This document shows positions 59,325 through 64,000 of a stretch of 64,000 nucleotides of DNA, one piece after another; position 1 is the stretch's first letter; each line of letters starts with the position of its first letter. The notes beneath the pieces were generated by a model, which ran no database searches, was not told the DNA's origin, and was given only the letters and a program-made list of their open reading frames with translations. Both the position numbers and the translations under genes were made by a program. The DNA comes from Streptomyces antibioticus (GTDB lineage: Bacteria > Actinomycetota > Actinomycetes > Streptomycetales > Streptomycetaceae): contig NZ_CM007717.1 in the NCBI RefSeq assembly GCF_002019855.1, forward strand, positions 5,009,798 through 5,073,797, written 5' to 3'.

Positions 59325-60383
59325 TCAGCCGACGACCGTCCAGGTGTCCCCGCCGGCCAGCAGCGCCGCCAGATCGCCCTTGCCGTGCTGCTCGATCGCC
59401 GCGTCGAGCTGCTCGGCCATCTGCGTGTCGTAGACCGGACGCTCCACCGAACGCAGCACCCCGATCGGCGTGTTGTGCAGGGTGTCCGGATCGGCCAGCC
59501 GGGACAGCGCGAACGCGGTGGTCGGGGACGCGGCGTGCGCGTCGTGGACCAGGATCGCCCCCTCGTTCTCCGGGGTCACCGCGACGACCCTCAGATCTCC
59601 GGTCGCCGGGTCCCGCACCACCCCCTTGGACCGATCGGCGCCGAACCGGATCGGCTGCCCGTGCTCCAGCCGGATCACCGCCTCCTCCGCCGACTCCCGG
59701 TCCTTCAAAGCGTCGAAGGCCCCGTCGTTGAAGATGTTGCAGTTCTGGTAGATCTCCACCAGCGCCGTGCCCGGATGGGCGGCGGCCTGCCGCAGCACCT
59801 CCGTCAGATGTCTGCGGTCCGAGTCGACGGTCCGCGCGACGAACGACGCCTCCGCGCCCAGCGCCAGCGACACCGGGTTGAAGGGCGCGTCCAGCGACCC
59901 CATCGGCGTCGACTTGGTGATCTTCCCGACCTCGGAGGTGGGGGAGTACTGGCCCTTGGTCAGCCCGTAGATACGGTTGTTGAACAGCAGGATCTTCAGA
60001 TTCACATTGCGCCGCAGGGCATGGATCAGATGGTTGCCGCCGATGGACAGCGCGTCGCCGTCACCGGTCACCACCCAGACGCTCAGATCCCGCCGGGAGG
60101 CCGCGAGCCCCGTCGCGATCGCCGGCGCCCGCCCGTGGATGGAGTGCATCCCGTAGGTGTTCATGTAGTAGGGGAACCGGGAGGAGCAGCCGATGCCCGA
60201 GACGAACACGATGTTCTCTCTGGCCAGCCCCAGCTCCGGCATGAAGCCCTGGACCGCCGCGAGGATCGCGTAGTCGCCGCAGCCCGGGCACCAGCGCACC
60301 TCCTGGTCGGACTTGAAGTCCTTCATCGACTGCTTGGCCTCGGCCTTGGGAACCAGCTTCAGCAGCGTGTTCGCATCAGTCAT
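59325..60383 (-). CDS. korB: 2-oxoacid:ferredoxin oxidoreductase beta subunit
   Basis: A 352-residue TPP-binding subunit. It has the cluster Cys motif WCPGCGDY (Cys32, Cys35), further ligands expected in GIGCSSRF and in YQNCNIF, and the TPP/Mg motif GDGDALSIGGNHLIHALRRN. With KorA it converts 2-oxoglutarate (or pyruvate) and CoA to succinyl-CoA (or acetyl-CoA), CO2 and reduced ferredoxin, and in mycobacteria replaces part of the oxoglutarate dehydrogenase flux. Start ATG 60383, overlapping the korA stop by 8 nt. It converges with the HxlR gene. Confidence 0.94.
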   Translation of the reverse strand: MTDANTLLKLVPKAEAKQSMKDFKSDQEVRWCPGCGDYAILAAVQGFMPELGLARENIVFVSGIGCSSRFPYYMNTYGMHSIHGRAPAIATGLAASRRDLSVWVVTGDGDALSIGGNHLIHALRRNVNLKILLFNNRIYGLTKGQYSPTSEVGKITKSTPMGSLDAPFNPVSLALGAEASFVARTVDSDRRHLTEVLRQAAAHPGTALVEIYQNCNIFNDGAFDALKDRESAEEAVIRLEHGQPIRFGADRSKGVVRDPATGDLRVVAVTPENEGAILVHDAHAASPTTAFALSRLADPDTLHNTPIGVLRSVERPVYDTQMAEQLDAAIEQHGKGDLAALLAGGDTWTVVG

Positions 60384-62322
60384 CGATGGCCTCCTTCAGC
60401 GCCGCGGCGAGCTGCTCCGCCTTGAACGGCATGCCGTTGACCTGGTTGTACGAGTGGGCGTCGACCAGGTACTTCGCCCGCAGGAGGGTGGCGAGCTGGC
60501 CGAGGTTCATCTCCGGGACGACGACCTTGTCGTACGCCTTCAGCACCGCGCCCAGATTGGCGGGGAACGGGTTCAGATGCCGCAGATGGGCCTGCGCGAC
60601 GGCCTCCCCGGCCGCCCGCAGCCGCCGTACGGCCGCCGTGATCGGCCCGTAGGTGGAACCCCAGCCCAGCACCAGGGTCCTGGCCCCGTCCGGGTCGTCC
60701 ACCTCCAGATCGGGGACGTCGATGCCGTCGATCTTGGCCTGCCGGATCCGGACCATGAAGTCGTGGTTGGCCGGGGCGTAGGAGATGTTGCCCGTGCCGT
60801 CCTCCTTCTCGATGCCGCCGATCCGGTGTTCGAGCCCCGGAGTCCCCGGCACCGCCCACGGCCGGGCCAGGGTCAGCGGATCGCGTTTGTACGGCCAGAA
60901 CACCTCGGTGCCGTCGTCCAGCGTGTGGTTGGGCCCCTGGGTGAACTGCACGGTCAGATCCGGCAGTTCCTCCAGCTCGGGAACCCGCCAGGGCTCGGAG
61001 CCGTTGGCCAGATAGCCGTCGGACAGCAGCATCACCGGCGTGCGGTAGGTGAGCGCGATCCGGGCCGCCTCCAGCGCCGCGTCGAAGCAGTCGCCCGGGG
61101 TGCGGGGCGCCACGATCGGCACCGGCGCCTCGCCGTTGCGCCCGAACATCGCCTGGAGCAGATCCGCCTGCTCGGTCTTGGTCGGCAGCCCGGTCGACGG
61201 CCCGCCGCGCTGGATGTCCACCACCAGCAGCGGCAGCTCCAGCGACACCGCGAGCCCGATGGTCTCCGACTTCAGCGCCACCCCCGGCCCCGAGGTCGTG
61301 GTGACGGCGAGAGCCCCCCCGAAGGCGGCCCCCAGCGCGGCACCGATGCCCGCGATCTCGTCCTCCGCCTGGAAGGTCCGCACACCGAAGTTCTTGTGCC
61401 GGCTCAGCTCGTGCAGGATGTCCGAGGCCGGGGTGATCGGGTACGAGCCCAGGAACAGCGGCAGATCGGCCTGCCGGGACGCCGCGACCAGACCGTAGGA
61501 GAGGGCCAGGTTCCCGGAGATGTTCCGGTAGGTCCCGACGGGGAACGCCGTGGCGGCCGGGGCCACCTCGTAGCTGACGGCGAAGTCCTCGGTGGTCTCC
61601 CCGAAGTTCCACCCCGCGCGGAACGCGGCCAGGTTCGCCTCGGCGATCTCCGGTTTCTTCGCGAACTTCGACCGCAGGAACTTCTCCGTGCCCTCGGTGG
61701 GCCGGTGGTACATCCACGACAAGAGGCCGAGCGCGAACATGTTCTTGCTGCGCTCGGCCTCCTTGCGGGTGAGGTCGAATTCCTTGAGAGCCTCGACGGT
61801 CAGGGTGGTCAACGGGACCGGGTGGAGCTGGTAACCGTCGAGGGACCCATCCTCCAGCGGCGAGGCCGCGTACCCCACCTTCTGCATCGCCCGTTTGGTG
61901 AACTCGTCCGTGTTGACGATGATCTCCGCACCGCGCGGCACGTCCCCGATGTTCGCCTTCAGGGCGGCCGGGTTCATCGCGACCAGCACATTGGGTGCAT
62001 CACCCGGAGTGAGGATGTCGTGGTCGGCGAAGTGCAACTGGAACGAGGAGACACCGGGCAGGGTGCCGGCGGGGGCACGGATCTCGGCGGGGAAGTTCGG
62101 CAGGGTCGACAGGTCGTTGCCGAACGACGCCGTCTCCGAGGTGAAGCGGTCACCGGTGAGCTGCATACCGTCACCCGAGTCGCCCGCGAACCTGATGATC
62201 ACCCGGTCGAGACGGCGTACATCCTTCGTCCCGGCCGGTTTGCGCTGTTCTCCCACGACGGCCCCGTCGGCCCCGTCAGCCTGATCGGCCTGTTCCGCTG
62301 CGCTGCTGACCTGACTGGTCAC
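60376..62322 (-). CDS. korA: 2-oxoacid:ferredoxin oxidoreductase alpha subunit (gamma-alpha fusion)
   Basis: A 648-residue subunit combining the gamma domain (GDSGDGMQLTG at about 47-57; residues 40-215) and the alpha domain (GSYPITPASDILHEL and ISAALGAAFGGALAVTTTSGPG region; about 245-648). Pyruvate- and 2-oxoglutarate-ferredoxin oxidoreductases of aerobes, including M. tuberculosis KorA, have the same fusion. Substrate cannot be told for certain, but the actinobacterial homologue acts on 2-oxoglutarate. GTG 62322 follows GGGAGG. Together with korB it forms a two-gene operon. Confidence 0.94.
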   Translation of the reverse strand: MTSQVSSAAEQADQADGADGAVVGEQRKPAGTKDVRRLDRVIIRFAGDSGDGMQLTGDRFTSETASFGNDLSTLPNFPAEIRAPAGTLPGVSSFQLHFADHDILTPGDAPNVLVAMNPAALKANIGDVPRGAEIIVNTDEFTKRAMQKVGYAASPLEDGSLDGYQLHPVPLTTLTVEALKEFDLTRKEAERSKNMFALGLLSWMYHRPTEGTEKFLRSKFAKKPEIAEANLAAFRAGWNFGETTEDFAVSYEVAPAATAFPVGTYRNISGNLALSYGLVAASRQADLPLFLGSYPITPASDILHELSRHKNFGVRTFQAEDEIAGIGAALGAAFGGALAVTTTSGPGVALKSETIGLAVSLELPLLVVDIQRGGPSTGLPTKTEQADLLQAMFGRNGEAPVPIVAPRTPGDCFDAALEAARIALTYRTPVMLLSDGYLANGSEPWRVPELEELPDLTVQFTQGPNHTLDDGTEVFWPYKRDPLTLARPWAVPGTPGLEHRIGGIEKEDGTGNISYAPANHDFMVRIRQAKIDGIDVPDLEVDDPDGARTLVLGWGSTYGPITAAVRRLRAAGEAVAQAHLRHLNPFPANLGAVLKAYDKVVVPEMNLGQLATLLRAKYLVDAHSYNQVNGMPFKAEQLAAALKEAIDD

Positions 62323-62545
62323 TGAACTGGACCTCCCTCAAGGTGGCTGTCCCGCGGGAGGGGCCTTCCCGAAGACCCTCCCTGGATCAACCCTACGTCT
62401 GTCAGGGCCGCCTTCCCTTGGCCATCCGCATGACAAATCACTGCCCCGAGACGGCCCGGCACCCCGACTTGTCATGATTTACCGCCTGGAGGTGTTGCCC
62501 TGGTAGACGCACCGCCAGGAACCCCGGTTCTCCCGCCGGCCCCCC

Positions 62546-63217
62546 TCAGGAGTTCAGATAGGTGAGCACCGCGAGGACCCGGCGGTGGTCCCCGTCGCTC
62601 GGCGACAGCCCGAGCTTCAGGAAGATGTTGCTGACGTGCTTCTCGACCGCCCCGTCGCTCACCACGAGCTGCCGCGCGATCGCCGAGTTCGTCCGCCCCT
62701 CCGCCATCAGCCCCAGCACCTCCCGCTCCCGCGGGGTGAGCCCGGCCAGCACGTCCTGCTTGCGGCTGCGCCCGAGCAACTGCGCGACGACCTCCGGATC
62801 GAGCGCGGTGCCCCCGGACGCCACCCGCACCACGGCGTCCACGAACTCCCGCACCTCGGCCACCCGGTCCTTCAGCAGATACCCCACCCCACGACTGGAA
62901 CCGGCCAGAAGTTCGGTGGCGTACCTTTCCTCCACGTACTGCGACAGCACCAGCACCCCGAGCCCCGGATGCGCCTTGCGAAGCTGTACGGCGGCCCGCA
63001 CGCCCTCGTCCGTGTGCGTCGGCGGCATCCGCACATCGGCGACGACGACGTCCGGCAGCGCGTTCTCCGCGTGCAGCTCGGCGATGGTCTTCACCAACGC
63101 CTCGGCGTCCCCGACCCCGGCGACCACCTCGTGCCCCCGGTCGGTCAGCAACCGGGTCAGCCCCTCCCGCAACAGCACCGAATCCTCGGCGATGACCACC
63201 CGCACCCTGTCCTCCAC
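62546..63217 (-). CDS. NarL/LuxR-type response regulator
   Basis: A 223-residue regulator: receiver domain with Glu11, Asp12, phospho-acceptor Asp61 (VVADVRMPP) and a Lys in LLKDRVAEV, then a LuxR HTH (LTPREREVLGLMAEGRTNSAIARQLVVSDGAVEKHVSNIFLKLGL). Its partner is probably the histidine kinase cut off by the right edge. Start GTG 63217 (VEDRVRVVIAEDS). The target genes are unknown. The kinase gene is 437 nt upstream, an unusually long gap with low-complexity repeats. Confidence 0.93.
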   Translation of the reverse strand: MEDRVRVVIAEDSVLLREGLTRLLTDRGHEVVAGVGDAEALVKTIAELHAENALPDVVVADVRMPPTHTDEGVRAAVQLRKAHPGLGVLVLSQYVEERYATELLAGSSRGVGYLLKDRVAEVREFVDAVVRVASGGTALDPEVVAQLLGRSRKQDVLAGLTPREREVLGLMAEGRTNSAIARQLVVSDGAVEKHVSNIFLKLGLSPSDGDHRRVLAVLTYLNS

Positions 63218-63654
63218 GATCCTCGGCCCCCCAGCCGTCCCTCAGCCGTCCGCCGGCCGTCCGCCGGCCGTCCACCCGTCAACGGTCCGGTCCAGCATTC
63301 CAGTATCCGGGCCGTCTGTACCGGGGAACGGGGGGATGAGCTGGGGGTGAGCTGGAGTTGGGCTGGGGTCGGGCTGGGGTTGGGCTGGGGTCGGGCTGGG
63401 GTTGGGCTGGGGGAGCGGGCCGGGAGGAGGCCGGGTGGGGGCGCGACCAGGAGGGGCGTGCGGGCATGGGGCGCTGTCCTGGGAGGGGTGCGGGGCCGGG
63501 GGGGGGGCTCCGGGAGGGGTGCGGGGCGCGTGGGCTGGTCCGGGAGGGGGTGGGCGCGGGGTCCGGTCCCGGCAAGGGCGTCGGGCGCGTGGGCCGGTCC
63601 CGAGAGAGGTGTGTGGGGGCGTGGCTTGGGGAGGTGAGGTGCGCGGCGGGGCCG
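63218..63654. repeat. G-rich low-complexity spacer with tandem repeats between sensor kinase and regulator
   Basis: This 437-nt spacer is extremely G-rich on the plus strand. It holds CCGTCCGCCGG-type repeats (63240-63280), four tandem 11-bp units GGGCTGGGGTY (63360-63403), a run of ten G (63498-63507), and longer imperfect repeats such as GGGAGGGGTGCGGGGC. The GGG-spaced units fit the canonical G-quadruplex pattern. Open frames in the spacer are Pro/Gly/Arg low-complexity and are not called as genes. Confidence 0.8.
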
Positions 63655-64000
63655 CTATCCCCGGGACTCCCGCCAGGGCAGCTCCGCCGTGACCGTCGTG
63701 GGCCCTCCGGCCGGTGAGTCCACCACCAGGATCCCGTCCACCGCGTCCAGTCGGCCCGCGAGCCCGGCCAGCCCCGACCCGGCGGAGGCGTCCGCGCCGC
63801 CCACGCCGTCGTCCGTGACCTGCAACATCAGCCGGTCCTCCGCCCGCCACACGTCGACCGACGCCGACCGGGCCCGGCTGTGCTTGCTGACGTTCTGGAG
63901 CAGCTCGGAGACGGTGAAGTACGCGATGCCCTCGATCGCCGGCGTCGGACGGTCCACCAGGTCCACCTCCACCCGCACGGGCACCGTGCACCGCGAGGCC
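63655..64000 (-). CDS. Sensor histidine kinase, C-terminal fragment (partial)
   Basis: The frame is open at the right window edge and ends with TAG at 63655-63657. The visible 115 residues form the HATPase_c domain of a NarX/DesK-type kinase: N-box FTVSELLQNVSKHSRA, G1 box VTDDGVGGAD, and the G2 region GSGLAGLAGRLDAVDG. It should phosphorylate the response regulator at 62546. The 5' part with the sensor and His box is outside the window. Confidence 0.9.
   Translation of the reverse strand, partial: ASRCTVPVRVEVDLVDRPTPAIEGIAYFTVSELLQNVSKHSRARSASVDVWRAEDRLMLQVTDDGVGGADASAGSGLAGLAGRLDAVDGILVVDSPAGGPTTVTAELPWRESRG

Noticed and set aside
63279..63640. Pro-rich open frames in the G-rich spacer
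   Set aside because: They are direct translations of the tandem repeats (PSPTPAQPQPDP patterns) in several frames and do not look like a protein.

Overview
This 64 kb window is high-GC (roughly 72%) actinobacterial chromosome, almost certainly Streptomyces. The evidence is the extreme GC bias at third codon positions, frequent GTG starts, and the gene set: a 14-gene nuo operon preceded by an NlpC/P60 hydrolase, a c-di-AMP riboswitch in front of a secreted transglycosylase, and menaquinone genes. From memory the backbone order (menG, menJ, NlpC/P60, nuoA-N, recQ, transglycosylase, polyprenyl synthase, LolA-like protein plus ABC, korA/korB, two-component pair) matches the S. coelicolor chromosome around its nuo genes. 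The 24.7-45.3 kb part looks like accessory material inserted between recQ and the HAD/transglycosylase genes.

Layout. 0-5.6 kb: end of a polysaccharide deacetylase/glycosyltransferase-type protein, an acyltransferase, the menaquinone methyltransferase menG, a PASTA protein, a GNAT acetyltransferase, a MenJ-like isoprenoid reductase and a secreted NlpC/P60 hydrolase. 5.6-6.4 kb: a regulatory gap with a candidate Crp-type palindrome and a good candidate Rex operator just upstream of nuoA. 6.4-22.4 kb: complete nuoABCDEFGHIJKLMN, genes mostly overlapping by 1-8 nt, closed by a perfect 12-bp stem terminator. 22.6-24.6 kb: recQ. 24.7-31.7 kb (minus strand): a six-gene operon of GntR/UTRA regulator, 2[4Fe-4S] ferredoxin, sulfonate/taurine-type ABC transporter (binding protein, permease, ATPase) and an AprA/AsfA-like flavoprotein fused to HEAT repeats. 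I read it as an organosulfonate (possibly aryl-desulfonation) system and the most interesting locus here. 31.8-34.2 kb: an M56 peptidase and fumarylacetoacetase. 34.6-45.2 kb: a convergent envelope or exopolysaccharide cluster with DegT-type enzyme, flippase, membrane proteins, GH26-like hydrolase, CE4 deacetylase, GT2 and a FemAB/GNAT-like transferase.

45.5-52.0 kb: HAD phosphatase, riboswitch-controlled transglycosylase, long-chain polyprenyl diphosphate synthase, and a LolA-like protein in an operon with an ABC-2 type exporter. 52.0-59.3 kb: flavin reductase, amidase, TPR-like protein, M28 aminopeptidase, VOC protein, RarD-type permease, and a divergent QorB-like/HxlR pair with an obvious operator. 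59.3-64 kb: korB and korA (2-oxoacid:ferredoxin oxidoreductase), a NarL-type response regulator, a G-rich low-complexity spacer with G-quadruplex potential, and the truncated end of a sensor kinase.

Respiratory logic: menG, MenJ and the polyprenyl synthase make and modify the menaquinone that NuoA-N reduces, while KorAB links 2-oxoacid oxidation to ferredoxin. Envelope logic: two secreted wall hydrolases (one c-di-AMP controlled), the polysaccharide cluster and the LolA-like exporter. No tRNA, rRNA, CRISPR array, transposase or prophage was seen. The dense antisense open frames are GC-rich shadows and are left out.
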